Assembly (NCBI GenBank): GCA_021371855.1
Contig: JAJFVL010000010.1
Span: 1-64,000, forward strand
Source: Bacteroidales bacterium
GTDB lineage: Bacteria > Bacteroidota > Bacteroidia > Bacteroidales > VadinHA17
Direction: 5' to 3'
Length of the DNA: 64,000 nucleotides
Shown: in pieces, positions 45,092-56,085 of the stretch
Numbering within the stretch: the stretch's first letter is position 1
Layout of the letters: each line of letters opens with the position of its first letter
Notes under the pieces: generated by a model
Database searches by the model: none
What the model was told of the DNA's origin: nothing
What the model saw: only the letters and a program-made list of their open reading frames with translations
Made by a program: the position numbers and the translations under genes

Positions 45092-48000
45092 CTAGAATGC
45101 CCCTCTTATTCCGAAAACAATGGCTGGAGATTTTGGGTAAGAAGAATAATCATAACCCGGGGTAAGCACATTATTACGGGTTGAAACCTCAGGATCCATA
45201 CCTGAATATTTAGTCCATGTTACTAAATTCTGAGCTGAAATATTCAGGCTTAATTCGCTTAAATAGAGTTTTTTAATAAGATCTGCAGGAATAGCGTAAC
45301 TGAATGAAACAGTTTTCAAGCGCAGAAATGATCCATCTTCTACAACTCTTGATGAATGGAATCCAATCGGTCCCTGGCCTCGGGTCCGGTAATTAGCATT
45401 AGTCTGGTTTTCAGGAGACCAACGGTTCGCATAACTTGCAAATTGGTTTATGAGGTGATATTGGTTGCTATTACCCTCAAGCAGAAGCCGGTTAGCATTA
45501 TAGATATCATTTCCATAAGACCATTGGAAGAATACATTGAGGGAAAATCCTTTATACGAAAAGTTATTTGAAAAACCACCTATATGAATAGGCTGCCCTC
45601 TGCCAATAAATGTAATGTCAGCATCAGTCATAGTGCCGTCTCCGTTTATATCCCTGTATTTAATATCACCCGGCATTATTGTATTTCTAACGGCTCCATT
45701 TGATGATACCTCAGGCTTTAAAACATATACGCCTGGGGCAGTCTCGTCAAAATCAGAATACTGATAATTACCTTCCCATATATAGCCAACCATCATACCG
45801 GCCGGTTTACCTATCTCAGCCAGATATAATGGTTTGCCAAACTGAGACACGTATGCGGCCGTAGTTGGCAGACTTTGCTGGCCCCTGGTTAGTTCCATAA
45901 CCATATTCTTGTTAAAGCTGATATTGAAATTACTTTCCCAGCTAAATGATGGAGTTGAAACAATAAGAGCATTCAAAGTAAATTCCAAACCATCATTCCT
46001 GAGTTTGCCAATGTTCTTTACTGCTGAACTAAAACCGGTTGTTGGTGGCAATGTGGAATTTAAAAGAAGATTTTCAGTGGTTTTCCTGTACAGATCAACT
46101 TCCAATTTTACTTTGTCTTCTAATATCCCGATTTCATAGCCCAGATCAATAGTATTCACTTTTTCCCATTTTAGAGCCGGATTTGCTACCTGGGAGATAT
46201 ATATTGATCCGGTAGGTGTTCCGTTATTATAAGAATAGCCGTCAATACTCTGGTATAAGCGTGCATAAGTAGCAAAATCATCTACACGGTTATTTCCATT
46301 GCTTCCATAACTCGATCTTATCTTGGAAGTAGAGATAAAAGGCAATGAATTTCTGAAAAATTCTTCTTTTTGCATATTCCAGGCAAATGCAACACCCGGG
46401 AAATAGCCCCAATGATCTACAAACTTGGATGATCCATCGGCCCTGAATGTCAATGTCAGGATATACTTGGATCTATAACTGTAGTCAAACCTTGTAGCAT
46501 AAGAAACCATAGTGTTCTTGCTTGATCTTGAAACAGGATTGTAAGCAATTCCCTCCTCTAAACCAGCTATTCCAAGATTTTCATTTGGTAATAGTCTGCC
46601 CCCATATCCGTTAACAGATGTGTTGATGCCATTTACTGAGAACAGCCCTAATCCGGTAATAACATGGTCAGAATTAATGATCTTTTTATAATTAAGAGTA
46701 CTCTCACTGGAATAACTGCTTGAAAAATTGTTTGTTATTGATCCATTAACGCCATTAACATTTCCAGGGCTGGTTAGTGATCCTTGCGATGTTTTGCTAT
46801 TATAAAAGCGTTCCTGAATAAATGTATTATTGCGAATACCTGCCGTAGTTTTAAAAGTCAGGTTATTAGTTATATCAAAAGTCACATACCCATTAGCCTC
46901 TAAAAGCTTTGTTTTGTCAAATGAATACTGATTTTCAAGATCAATTACTGGATTCACCCTGTAATCAGAATTACCAACAATCGACCAATCTTCAAACTCA
47001 TCATTAACTAAATCTACATTCTCATCTGGTACTATCGGCTGATACATCCAGGCTCTTGCCAACACAAAAGCAGTAGGATTGCTGGAAGTAATTGCACCCT
47101 GATTAATAACCTGTCCAAATTGAGTAACGCCGCTATAATTAGCTGTTATCCCGGCTTTTATTTTATTGCTGATGGTTTGATCAAGAGTTACCCTTCCTGA
47201 ATAGCGGTTAAGTCCTGTATTGATAATTACGCCTTTCTGATCAAAGATAGAACCTGAAATCGAATATCTCGTTTGATCGTTACCACCCCTTACAGCCAGG
47301 TTGTGTGTCTGTACTGTTCCAGTCCTTAAAACATAATCCTGAAAATTAGCACCTTTAGCATTTCTATAATCTTCCAGAGTTTTATCATTTGCAAAAAAGG
47401 CTGTGGTGGTTTTTAATGTTGGATCGAGTTCCTGCTGGTACTTTATATATTCATAAGGACTCATAAGCTCCATAGGTTTTGGTGTCATCTGAAAACCTGT
47501 TGAACTGCTGAAACTGACAACCGGTTTACCAGTCTTGCCTCTTTTGGTTTGTATAAGAATAACTCCGTTTGCCCCCCTTGAGCCGTAAATTGCTGTAGAT
47601 GATGCATCCTTCAGGATTGTCATCGATTCAATCTCTTCCGTATTTATTGTAGCCGGATCTATATTTTCAACCGGGAAACCATCAATTACATATAAAGGAG
47701 TTGTGCTTTGGGTTAACGAGCTGATTCCTCTGATGGTGATGTTAATTGCACCACCAGGCTGACCATCGCTTGTATTTACCTGGACTCCAGCCATACGCCC
47801 GGCTAATGCTTCAGCAAATGTTGCTACAGCAGTAGCTTTTGCCATATCTTTAACAGGGACTACACCGACAGAACCTGTAACATCAGGCTTTTTGACCGTA
47901 CCATAGCCAATTACAACAACATCTTCGAGAGATAGTACTGCATCTTTCATTGCAACGTCAATCCTTGATTGTCCTGTATATGGAATTTCCTGAGCTGTCA

Positions 48001-48346
48001 TTCCAATATAAGAAAAGAGGATAGTGGCATTTCGCGGGACCCTGTTTAAAGTAAAATTACCGGAAACGTCTGAATTAGTCCCAATTGTTGTTCCTTTTAC
48101 AACAATAGTGGCCCCGATTATTGGTTGCCCTTGCTGATCTCTGACAGTACCAGTGACCACGGCTTGCTGTAATTCCGAAGTGTTGGTTTTAAGGTCAGAG
48201 ACCTGTTTATCAGATAGAGAGTTACCTTCAGCTAATGCCGATGTGATGGCAATAACCATAAACAAGACAATTATGTTTATTCTTTTAAAGATGTTGGTTT
48301 TACTTTCTCTTCTTCGAAAGAATAAACGAGTAAGGTTTTTTTTCAT
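45092..48346 (-). CDS. susC: SusC/RagA family TonB-dependent transporter
   Basis: The 1084-residue outer-membrane protein has a signal peptide and then a carboxypeptidase D regulatory-like domain ([23 protein letters not shown]). Next are [19 protein letters not shown], the typical SusC sequence before the plug, and [19 protein letters not shown], the plug signature. A long beta-barrel ends at a C-terminal aromatic (Phe). It imports an oligosaccharide or other ligand with SusD using TonB energy. It is the first gene of a three-gene operon and is divergent from the GH109-like gene across 500 bp. No sigma/anti-sigma or hybrid regulator lies nearby. Confidence 0.96.
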   Translation of the reverse strand: MKKNLTRLFFRRRESKTNIFKRINIIVLFMVIAITSALAEGNSLSDKQVSDLKTNTSELQQAVVTGTVRDQQGQPIIGATIVVKGTTIGTNSDVSGNFTLNRVPRNATILFSYIGMTAQEIPYTGQSRIDVAMKDAVLSLEDVVVIGYGTVKKPDVTGSVGVVPVKDMAKATAVATFAEALAGRMAGVQVNTSDGQPGGAINITIRGISSLTQSTTPLYVIDGFPVENIDPATINTEEIESMTILKDASSTAIYGSRGANGVILIQTKRGKTGKPVVSFSSSTGFQMTPKPMELMSPYEYIKYQQELDPTLKTTTAFFANDKTLEDYRNAKGANFQDYVLRTGTVQTHNLAVRGGNDQTRYSISGSIFDQKGVIINTGLNRYSGRVTLDQTISNKIKAGITANYSGVTQFGQVINQGAITSSNPTAFVLARAWMYQPIVPDENVDLVNDEFEDWSIVGNSDYRVNPVIDLENQYSFDKTKLLEANGYVTFDITNNLTFKTTAGIRNNTFIQERFYNSKTSQGSLTSPGNVNGVNGSITNNFSSSYSSESTLNYKKIINSDHVITGLGLFSVNGINTSVNGYGGRLLPNENLGIAGLEEGIAYNPVSRSSKNTMVSYATRFDYSYRSKYILTLTFRADGSSKFVDHWGYFPGVAFAWNMQKEEFFRNSLPFISTSKIRSSYGSNGNNRVDDFATYARLYQSIDGYSYNNGTPTGSIYISQVANPALKWEKVNTIDLGYEIGILEDKVKLEVDLYRKTTENLLLNSTLPPTTGFSSAVKNIGKLRNDGLEFTLNALIVSTPSFSWESNFNISFNKNMVMELTRGQQSLPTTAAYVSQFGKPLYLAEIGKPAGMMVGYIWEGNYQYSDFDETAPGVYVLKPEVSSNGAVRNTIMPGDIKYRDINGDGTMTDADITFIGRGQPIHIGGFSNNFSYKGFSLNVFFQWSYGNDIYNANRLLLEGNSNQYHLINQFASYANRWSPENQTNANYRTRGQGPIGFHSSRVVEDGSFLRLKTVSFSYAIPADLIKKLYLSELSLNISAQNLVTWTKYSGMDPEVSTRNNVLTPGYDYSSYPKSPAIVFGIRGAF

Positions 48347-48353
48347 AAATTAA

Positions 48354-48846
48354 AAGATTTAGGTTGAGAAACTAGTTAAGGATTTAGATTAAGAAATGCG
48401 ATAGGAATTAGTATTTCAAAAAAAAGTGAATTTGTTTTTTATCATAAGGCCATCAAAAAATCCAGTTCTTTGATAATCTTAACACAATTTAACACTTATT
48501 AACAATAATTAACTTTGTAAATGTAAAATTTAATTTAATAAAAAATAATGATATTTTTAAAAATTGAAAAAACTAAGCCCAAGAGCTCATTGTTAAACCC
48601 GGTAGATGTGTGCTTTAATCTCAAATATTGACAGTCTATAGATGTTAATTGATAAATAAACTTGAGCAGGGTTAAGTGAAACTGAGAATTGAAGAGATTA
48701 GGTTTTTAAAATGTCATTCAATATATTATATTTATACGGTAAATAACACGAACAAAGCAGTAATATCTAAATTTACCATATGTGATCTGTTATGACATTG
48801 AAATCGTGTAATTTACATAGTATTAGATAATATTAAACATAGAAAA
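48354..48846. other. Divergent intergenic region between susC and the GH109-like gene
   Basis: This 493-bp AT-rich region must hold promoters for both directions, but I see no exact TTTG/TAnnTTTG pair. AACACAATTTAACACTTATTAACAATAATTAAC near 48480-48512 (three TTAAC/TTAACA units) is a possible regulator site. No small gene is supported. Confidence 0.4.
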
Positions 48847-50295
48847 ATGGAAAATAAAAACAACCGCAGAGACTTTTTAAAACGAACAGGTCTTGCCGGA
48901 ATTGGCCTTGTAGGAGCAGGCGTTATACCGGCATATGCTTCGGGTGAAACCGGAAAAGAGAAAGCTTCCAAAGGCAAAACTATTGAGAAGCAACATGCAC
49001 AGGCTTTCAATATGTGTGGGTATGCTGCGCCTAAAGTAGATACTGTCAGAGTCGGTTTTATCGGACTCGGCAGCAGGGGGCCGGGGCATGTATATAATAT
49101 GAGCCTTCTTGAAGGAGTTGAAGTTAAGGCTTTGTGTGACATGATCCCGGAAAATGTGGAAAAAGTAAGAAAACGGATAGAATTTGCCGGTTTCAATCCA
49201 ACCCTTTACTCAGGTGATGCAGAGGCATGGAAGAGGTTATGTGATCGACCGGATATTGATCTGGTATATATCTGCACTCCATGGAATTTACATACTCCTA
49301 TGGCAGTTTATGCAATGGAGCATGGCAAGCATGTGGCTATTGAAGTACCTGCAGCAGATACACTGGAGGAATGCTGGCAACTTGTCGAGACTTCCGAGAG
49401 AACCCGTAAACACTGCCAGATGATGGAAAATTGCTGTTACGACTTTTTTGAATTACTTACCCTGAATATGGCCCGGCAGGGATTCTTTGGTGAAATCGTA
49501 CATTGCGAAGGGGCTTATATACATAACCTTCTCAATAGCAATTTTGCCAGGGATGGCTATTGGAACATGTGGCGTCTGAGAGAAAATGCACACAGAAGGG
49601 GCAATCTTTATCCGACTCACGGTCTGGGTCCGGTTTGCCAGATACTTGATATCAACAGGGGCGATAAGATGGAATACCTGGTTTCGCTTATGAGCAAAGA
49701 CTTCCAGATGAACGAAACAGCTAAAAAAATGGCTGCCACTGACGATTTTTACAAACAGTTTGTTAATAATCCATACCGTGGTAACATGACGACCACCAGC
49801 ATTCTTACAAATAAAGGACGCAGCATAATGATTCAGCACGACGTTACATCACCTAATTCCTATTCCAGGATTCATAAGGTAAGCGGAACGAAGGCAGCTG
49901 CATTGAAATATCCTACTCCCGGGAAGATTTCAGTTGGAGACGAATGGGTTTCAGATGAAGAATTAAAAGCAATAGAAGAAAAATACGCACCTGCAATTGT
50001 TAAAAAGATCGGAGAGATTGCTAAAGAGGTTGGCGGACATGGAGGTATGGACTTTCTTGTGGATTGGCGTTTAATTGACTGTCTGCGCAACGGACTGCCA
50101 CTTGATCAGGATTGTTACGATGCTGCTCTCTGGAGTTCAATAGCACCTTTAAGCGAAAAGTCGGTTGCAAACCGTTCAAACTCTGTGGATGTTCCGGATT
50201 TCACCCGCGGTTCATGGAAAACAAACCAACCGGTGGATATATTACTTGAAAAGGGAGGTAGTACAAAAGCAATACGATCAATGCCCAAAAAATAA
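48847..50295 (+). CDS. Tat-exported GH109-like Gfo/Idh/MocA protein
   Basis: The 482-residue protein has a Tat signal (NNRRDFLKRTGLAG, from residue 5). The Rossmann motif VGFIGLGSRGPGH lies at 69-81. Residues ICTPWNLHTPMAVYAMEHGKHVAIEVP (split motifs at 142-168) and NLYPTHGLGPVCQIL (253-267) are the hallmarks of GH109, the NAD-dependent alpha-N-acetylgalactosaminidases that cleave by oxidation, elimination and re-reduction. The usual NCCYGR is NCCYDFF here. It heads the plus-strand locus. Family firm; the sugar specificity is inferred. Confidence 0.88.
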   Translation: MENKNNRRDFLKRTGLAGIGLVGAGVIPAYASGETGKEKASKGKTIEKQHAQAFNMCGYAAPKVDTVRVGFIGLGSRGPGHVYNMSLLEGVEVKALCDMIPENVEKVRKRIEFAGFNPTLYSGDAEAWKRLCDRPDIDLVYICTPWNLHTPMAVYAMEHGKHVAIEVPAADTLEECWQLVETSERTRKHCQMMENCCYDFFELLTLNMARQGFFGEIVHCEGAYIHNLLNSNFARDGYWNMWRLRENAHRRGNLYPTHGLGPVCQILDINRGDKMEYLVSLMSKDFQMNETAKKMAATDDFYKQFVNNPYRGNMTTTSILTNKGRSIMIQHDVTSPNSYSRIHKVSGTKAAALKYPTPGKISVGDEWVSDEELKAIEEKYAPAIVKKIGEIAKEVGGHGGMDFLVDWRLIDCLRNGLPLDQDCYDAALWSSIAPLSEKSVANRSNSVDVPDFTRGSWKTNQPVDILLEKGGSTKAIRSMPKK

Positions 50296-50340
50296 ATATT
50301 TTTAGTTTCGGTTCAATACATATAATATAAAAGGTATAGG

Positions 50341-51756
50341 ATGATGAAATCCAGATATTGCCGCAGTAAGCATTACTCATTCCCGGTGAAGTTGATGATA
50401 TTGATCTTTTCAGGTATTTTTTTCATTGACAACTTATCGGCCGGGGATAACAGCTTTAAGAAGAGTTTAGAATCTCCGAGTCTCAGGCTGGCTACCTTCG
50501 ATATTGACGCCACCCCTCCGGTAGGAAGTATCATGGCCTATAATCCGGTTGTAAATATATGGGATATGGGTTTACGTGGCAGAGGTGTTGTCCTTCTTGG
50601 AGCAGGTAAGCCTCTGGTCTTATGCTCTGTTGACTGGATTGAGATAAATAATGAAAGTCAGGATGTTTTCAAAAAAACTCTGGCTGATGCTGCCGGAACA
50701 GTACCTGAACGTGTTGTAATCCACACTGTTCATCAGCATGATGCCCCAATGAGTGATTTCAGTGCCGAACAAATTCTTAAGGAAAAAGGCCTTGATCCCG
50801 GATGTTTTGAAAGCAGTTTTCAACGTAAAGTCTTACATAATCTTGAAGTTGCGGTCCGGGAATCTCTTGAGCATTCTCAACCGGTCACCCGGATAGGGCT
50901 TGGCTCTGCTCCGGTTTACAAGGTAGCTTCTGCACGCCGGATAATAGGTGCCGATGGTCTGTCGAAAGCCAGCCGTTATTCCGCTACGGCTGATTCTTCG
51001 TTACGTGCTGAACCAGAGGGACTTATTGATCCTGTTGTCTCACTCGTAAGTTTTTGGAATAATGAAACACCGATAGCTGTCCTTAGTTATTACGCAACAC
51101 ATCCTCAAAGTTACTATCGGACAGGAATCCCTAATCCGGATTTTCCAGGTATTGCACGTTTTTACCGTCAGCTGGCCGTACCTCAGGCCCTTCACATCCA
51201 CTTTAATGGTGCCGCAGGGAATATAACTGCCGGAAAATACAATGACGGATCAAAAGAGAACCGTGGGATACTGGCTGCAAGGCTTGCGGATGGGATGCGA
51301 CGTGCATGGGAAGCAACCCGTTTCGAAACTGTTACATCAACTTCAGTTGACTGGTACATCGAACCTGTCTCTCTGAAACCTGCCAAAGACCTCGAATCCT
51401 TGTGGGGAAAGATAAATACACTTGATTCTGCATCAATAAGAGCTAATATTTACAAACTTGTCAGGTACAGGCGATATTTAACCGGGCGAAAAATTGACAT
51501 ATCATGTCTGAAGATTGGCGATGCCCGTATTCTTTTTATGCCCGGTGAGCTTTTCGTGGAGTATCAACTTGCAGCTAAAGCCGAGAGGCCCGATTTATTT
51601 GTAGCTATGGCTGCTTATGGTGACTGTGGAACAGGCTACATTGGTACTGCCATTGCCTATAAACAAGGTGGTTATGAAACAGGTCCGGCATCAGGTGTCA
51701 CAGATGAAGCTGAAGCAACACTTATGGCTGCAATACGAAAATTACTGCAGCGATAG
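50341..51756 (+). CDS. Neutral-ceramidase-like secreted protein, copy 1
   Basis: The 471-residue protein has an N-terminal hydrophobic signal (about 15-34). The core resembles the N-terminal domain of neutral/alkaline non-lysosomal ceramidases: [10 protein letters not shown] (54-63), GLRGRGVVLLG, then HTVHQHDAP (128-136), SYYATHPQSYY and FNGAAGNITAGKYND. The metal-site motif usually reads HTHSGP; here it is HTVHQHDAP, though enough His remain. The protein is shorter than true ceramidases and lacks their C-terminal domain. It is a close paralogue of the protein at 54517. Amide hydrolysis of an unknown substrate is the family expectation. Confidence 0.8.
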   Translation: MMKSRYCRSKHYSFPVKLMILIFSGIFFIDNLSAGDNSFKKSLESPSLRLATFDIDATPPVGSIMAYNPVVNIWDMGLRGRGVVLLGAGKPLVLCSVDWIEINNESQDVFKKTLADAAGTVPERVVIHTVHQHDAPMSDFSAEQILKEKGLDPGCFESSFQRKVLHNLEVAVRESLEHSQPVTRIGLGSAPVYKVASARRIIGADGLSKASRYSATADSSLRAEPEGLIDPVVSLVSFWNNETPIAVLSYYATHPQSYYRTGIPNPDFPGIARFYRQLAVPQALHIHFNGAAGNITAGKYNDGSKENRGILAARLADGMRRAWEATRFETVTSTSVDWYIEPVSLKPAKDLESLWGKINTLDSASIRANIYKLVRYRRYLTGRKIDISCLKIGDARILFMPGELFVEYQLAAKAERPDLFVAMAAYGDCGTGYIGTAIAYKQGGYETGPASGVTDEAEATLMAAIRKLLQR

Positions 51757-51867
51757 CTTAAACATCAGGAAAATAAGTATTTTGTCAGAAATTTAATATC
51801 TGTTAAAACAAAAAGAACATTAATCATTATTACAATTTGACATTTGTAATTTAGAAACTTCAATAAA

Positions 51868-53256
51868 ATGAAAAAAGCAACTTTGTTTTCGGTTTTTTCT
51901 TCCGTTTTGATCCTCTTGGTTATTACTTCAACCACTTACGGAAATCAGCAGAGCAATAATAAAGGTTGGAAAGCAGGGGTAGCACGTGTTGTTATTACAC
52001 CTCAGGAGCCAATCTGGATGGCCGGATATGGAGGACGTGATCATCCTTCAGAAGGGATGCTGGTCGATCTGTGGGCAAAAGCTCTGGCTCTTGAAGATGC
52101 AAAAGGGAAAAAAGTAATTCTCGTTACTGCCGATCTTCTGGGATTCCCAAAGAATATGTCAGATCACATCAGAGATCAGATCGCTGTTAAATATGGTTTA
52201 ACAAGATCCCAGATAATCTTAAGCAGTTCTCATACACATACAGGTCCTGTGTTGATGGATGCTCTTTTTGATATTTATCCGCTGGATGCAGCACAGTTGG
52301 GTGTAATAAAAAAATATTCGGATAATCTTGAAAAAAAGATAATTGCTCTGACAGGAGAGGCACTTCATTCTATGGTACCAGCTCAGCTCTTTTCCATGAA
52401 TGGCGTTGCACGTTTCCAGGTAAACCGTCGCAATAATAATGAGACAACATTAAACAAACAAACAGATCTGAACGGACCTAACGATTACGCTGTTCCTGTC
52501 TTAAAGGTGGCTGATTCTTCAGGAAACCTTATGGCTGTTGCTTTTGGATATGCCTGTCACGCCACCGTCTTAAATTTTTACCAGTTTTCAGGTGATTATC
52601 CGGGATTTGCACAAATTGAGATGGAAAAGTTGCATCCTGGTGTAACGGCAATGTTTTTTCAGGGTGCTGGTGCAGATCAGAATCCGTTGCCACGCCGATC
52701 AGTGCCAATTGCTCAACAATATGGAAGAGAACTGGCAGCCGCAGTGGACAGAGTCCTGAATGAGGATATGAAAAAACTTGAACCTTCAATCTCAACAGCT
52801 TATTCTGAAATTAATCTTACATTTTCCACACCACCTACAAAAGAGGAATTGATCAAAATTGAAAAAGAAGCAAACGGATATGAAAAACGGTGGGCTTCAA
52901 ATCAATTGGCTTATCTTAAAAGGAACGGATCCTTACGTACCTCTTATCCTTATCCGGTTCAGATATGGAAGCTTGGAGACCAGCCTCTTATGACACTCGG
53001 AGGTGAACTTGTTATACAATATTCCATTGAACTTAAAAAATTATTTGGTACTGATATATTTGTTATGGGTTATGCAAATGATGTTATGACTTATATTCCT
53101 TCTGAAACAGTACTGAAAGAGGGAGGTTATGAAGGAGAATCATCAAAGATGGTATATGGAATGCCAAGCAAATGGAATTCAGATATACAGGTTAAGATTC
53201 TGAATGAATTCAAAAAGCTGGCAGCAAAAGCAGGGGTGAAGCAGGTGGTCCAATAA
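51868..53256 (+). CDS. Neutral-ceramidase-like secreted protein, canonical motif
   Basis: The 462-residue protein has a signal peptide ending near TYG (residue 25). It has VVITPQEPIWMAGYGGR (41-57), SSSHTHTGP (119-127) with the canonical zinc-binding HTHTGP, YACHATVLNFYQFSGDYPG, and FFQGAGADQNP. All are standard neutral-ceramidase family landmarks. It is the most conventional of the three paralogues. The amidohydrolase at 53267 follows with a 10-bp gap, indicating an operon. Substrate unknown; N-acyl amides other than ceramide are likely in this setting. Confidence 0.82.
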   Translation: MKKATLFSVFSSVLILLVITSTTYGNQQSNNKGWKAGVARVVITPQEPIWMAGYGGRDHPSEGMLVDLWAKALALEDAKGKKVILVTADLLGFPKNMSDHIRDQIAVKYGLTRSQIILSSSHTHTGPVLMDALFDIYPLDAAQLGVIKKYSDNLEKKIIALTGEALHSMVPAQLFSMNGVARFQVNRRNNNETTLNKQTDLNGPNDYAVPVLKVADSSGNLMAVAFGYACHATVLNFYQFSGDYPGFAQIEMEKLHPGVTAMFFQGAGADQNPLPRRSVPIAQQYGRELAAAVDRVLNEDMKKLEPSISTAYSEINLTFSTPPTKEELIKIEKEANGYEKRWASNQLAYLKRNGSLRTSYPYPVQIWKLGDQPLMTLGGELVIQYSIELKKLFGTDIFVMGYANDVMTYIPSETVLKEGGYEGESSKMVYGMPSKWNSDIQVKILNEFKKLAAKAGVKQVVQ

Positions 53257-53266
53257 ATTGACTGAA

Positions 53267-54196
53267 ATGACTATTAACAGGAGAAAGTTCTTTTCAAATA
53301 CAACCATGTCCGCAGCAGGTTTGTTACTGGGCGCCAATATTTGTGATGACGGATTAACGGATCATCCTGTTGCTTCTTCGTATAATTATAATATTATGAA
53401 GGAGGTAATGAAATACAGGAAAATTGATTGTCATACTCATATCTGGCTTTCAGATGAAAGTTCCCCTGAATTACAACTTGATTTTGCAGACAGACTGGGT
53501 ATTGAAAAACTGGTAATCTCACGACCCATAACAGAACAGGATGCACCACACCAGGCATTTGTTGACTCTAATAACATGATTATCAAGGCTAAAAAGCAGC
53601 ATCCTGACAGGTTCATCGGACAATTTACATTAAATCCAAAATATACCAAAGAATCACTTGAAGAGATAAACAGATGTGTTGATAAGGGTATGGTGGGACT
53701 TAAGGTGTATTATCAGACAAAGATTAATGACCCTTTATTCTACCCGATAATAGAAAAAATGATAGATCTTAAAATGATTATCCTTATGCATTCTTATTCC
53801 GGTATTGGTCGTGGTGGATACCGTACCAAATATGGAAATCTTTATCCGAAAGAATCGACTCCGGAAGACTTTGTGGATGTTGCCAAAAGATACCCTGAAG
53901 CATTGCTTCAATTTGCACATCTTGGAGGTGGCGGAGATTGGGAGTATGAATGTAAAGCTTTAAAAGATTATCCAAACATTTATGTCGATGTGGGAGGATC
54001 TAATAATGAAGCAGATGTGGTAAATTATGCAATAGAATATCTTGGAGAGGACAGAGTGTTTTTTGCATCTGATAATTCATATTATCAGTCTGTCAGTAAG
54101 ATTCTGGCTGTAGATCTTACAGATAATCAGCGGAAAAAGATCTTCTTCGAAAATTATAACAGAATTTTATGTAAGGGGGGCTATAATGTTGCCTGA
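53267..54196 (+). CDS. Tat-exported TIM-barrel amidohydrolase
   Basis: The 309-residue protein is started at ATG 53267 (MTINRRKFFSNTTMSAAG), since the frame 9 bp upstream begins with TTG. The twin arginines and following hydrophobic segment form a Tat signal. The metal-dependent hydrolase (amidohydrolase_2-like) motifs are CHTHIW, ILMHSYSG, QFAHLGGGGDWEY and FASDNSYY, giving the His/His/His/Asp metal set. Substrate unknown; relatives act as lactonases or decarboxylases as well as amidases. A decayed second amidohydrolase overlaps its end by 11 bp. Confidence 0.8.
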   Translation: MTINRRKFFSNTTMSAAGLLLGANICDDGLTDHPVASSYNYNIMKEVMKYRKIDCHTHIWLSDESSPELQLDFADRLGIEKLVISRPITEQDAPHQAFVDSNNMIIKAKKQHPDRFIGQFTLNPKYTKESLEEINRCVDKGMVGLKVYYQTKINDPLFYPIIEKMIDLKMIILMHSYSGIGRGGYRTKYGNLYPKESTPEDFVDVAKRYPEALLQFAHLGGGGDWEYECKALKDYPNIYVDVGGSNNEADVVNYAIEYLGEDRVFFASDNSYYQSVSKILAVDLTDNQRKKIFFENYNRILCKGGYNVA

Positions 54197-54459
54197 CATA
54201 AATGCATATACAGGCCAGTTACCTTTTAAACAGCTTAAACATAATACTTGTGCAACGCTATTGGGGAGAATAAACAAGTTTGGTTTTGAACTGGTATAAC
54301 GTTATGGGAAAGATAAGGTTGCCTTCGGCACCCATCCTCCAATTCCTGATTATCTTGGAGGATTATTAGGAATAGAGTCTCTCATGGAAAAATGAAGCAG
54401 ATGGAGCTGTAAAAGAACTTTTAAGATCTGGAAATGCAAAAAGAATGCTTGGTTTATAA
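54186..54459 (+). pseudogene. Decayed second amidohydrolase gene
   Basis: Three broken pieces of one protein family lie in order. An ATG at 54186, overlapping the previous stop, opens a 37-codon frame with PDINAYTGQLPFKQLKHNT, typical of the N-terminus of these amidohydrolases. It stops at about 54299. From 54300 the piece RYGKDKVAFGTHPPIPDYLGG matches their C-terminal metal-Asp/His region. From 54397, after a stop, SGNAKRMLGL matches their C-terminal end and stops at 54459. The middle 150-200 residues are missing. Thus an internal deletion and frame breaks have destroyed a gene once translationally coupled to the intact amidohydrolase. Confidence 0.75.
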
Positions 54460-54516
54460 TATATTATTTAATATCTGATATAAATTTGTTAAATTATCGT
54501 CTAAATCAAAAAAATT

Positions 54517-55917
54517 ATGCCTTATTATAATAAACATAAAATAATTTTAATATTCTGTCTTCTGGCTCTCATTTTACAAGCATTTACATGCTTTTCAGCA
54601 GAAGGAAATCTTCCGAACGAGAATACACCTGCAGGACTTCGGTTATCGACTTTTGATGTAGATGCCACGCCTCCTGTTGGAAGTCAGCTTGCATATGATC
54701 TGATGGTTAACTCATGGGATATGGGTCTCAGGGCCAGGGGGATTGTTCTCCTGGGTTCAGGGCAACCTATTGTACTTTGTGCTGTTGATTGGATTGGTAT
54801 CTCAAATGACAGCCAGGATGCTTTCAAAATTGCTTTGGCTGAAGCTGCCGGAACTGTTCCCGAACGTGTTGCTGTTCATACTGTTCACCCACACGATGCT
54901 CCAATTAGTGATTTTGGGGCTGAACGACTTCTTAAAGAAGCAGGTCTTAACCCAATAAGTTATGAGAGTTCTTTCCAGCGCGAAGTGATCAGACGCCTCG
55001 CGATTGCAGTAAAGAACTCCCTTGAAAAGGCACAACCCATAACTCATATAGGACTAGGTGAAGCAAAAGTTTATGAAGTAGCTTCAAACCGGCGTATCCT
55101 TGGCCCTGACGGAAAAGTAATTGCAAGCCGCTCTTCATCGTGCCGTGATTCTGCACTCAGGGCAGAACCCGAAGGATTAATCGACCCTATGGTATCTTTA
55201 GTGAGCTTCTGGAATGCCAACCAACCGGTTGCAGTGCTGAGCTACTATGCTTGTCACCCACAGAGTTATTATCGTCTTGGAATAGCTAATCCTGATTTTC
55301 CTGGTGTTGCACGCTTTATGCGTCAACTTGCTGTTCCCGAAGCTCTCCATGTTCATTTTAACGGTGCCGGCGGTAACGTTGCAGCCGGCAAATATAATGA
55401 CGGATCAAAGGAGAGAAGAGGAGAACTTGCCGGACGTCTTGCTGATGGAATGAAAAGGGCTTGGGAAGCTACACGCAAGGAACCTGTAACAGCCAATGAT
55501 GTAGAGTGGAATTTTGAACCGGTAGCTTTACCTCCGGCTTCTTTCATTGAAAATCTACAGGAAGAAATGAAAACAAAAGATCAGGTTTATCTGACAAATA
55601 ATCTTTTTAAACTTGTGTGGCTCAGACGGTTGCAGGCAGGTAAAAAGATTAATGTCAATTGTCTTTCTTTGGGTAAAGCACGCATTCTATTCATGCCTGG
55701 TGAACTTTTTGTAGAATTCCAGCTTGCCGCTAAGAAAATGCGTCCCGATTTGTTTGTTGCAATGGCAGCGTACGGTGATTATGCAACAGGATATATATGC
55801 ACCGACAAAGCATATAACGAAGGTGGATATGAAGCAGGAATAGCCAGTGCAGTGACTCCGGGAGCTGAGGCTATCATTTTGGCTTCGATGCGGAAACTCC
55901 TGCAAAGTAAAAAATAA
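54517..55917 (+). CDS. Neutral-ceramidase-like secreted protein, copy 2
   Basis: The 466-residue protein is a close paralogue of that at 50341. It shares [62 protein letters not shown] and [17 protein letters not shown]. It has a signal peptide ending near CFSAEG. The non-canonical metal motif is HTVHPHDAP, versus HTVHQHDAP in copy 1, so both belong to one diverged subgroup. The two copies bracket the canonical paralogue and amidohydrolases, suggesting a block duplication with later decay. Enzymatic activity is likely but substrate unknown. Confidence 0.8.
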   Translation: MPYYNKHKIILIFCLLALILQAFTCFSAEGNLPNENTPAGLRLSTFDVDATPPVGSQLAYDLMVNSWDMGLRARGIVLLGSGQPIVLCAVDWIGISNDSQDAFKIALAEAAGTVPERVAVHTVHPHDAPISDFGAERLLKEAGLNPISYESSFQREVIRRLAIAVKNSLEKAQPITHIGLGEAKVYEVASNRRILGPDGKVIASRSSSCRDSALRAEPEGLIDPMVSLVSFWNANQPVAVLSYYACHPQSYYRLGIANPDFPGVARFMRQLAVPEALHVHFNGAGGNVAAGKYNDGSKERRGELAGRLADGMKRAWEATRKEPVTANDVEWNFEPVALPPASFIENLQEEMKTKDQVYLTNNLFKLVWLRRLQAGKKINVNCLSLGKARILFMPGELFVEFQLAAKKMRPDLFVAMAAYGDYATGYICTDKAYNEGGYEAGIASAVTPGAEAIILASMRKLLQSKK

Positions 55918-56085
55918 ATCTTTGGGAGTAGTAAGGATAATATTAATCTGATAAGGTATTGTCTATTAATGAATACAGTTTTTCAATTATGAAGGGAATG
56001 AAATTATAATACCATCATTTTGTGCATTCATTAAATAAAAAGTCAAAATCAGGAATGTTAATTGAACCATAAATATCAAATGAAC

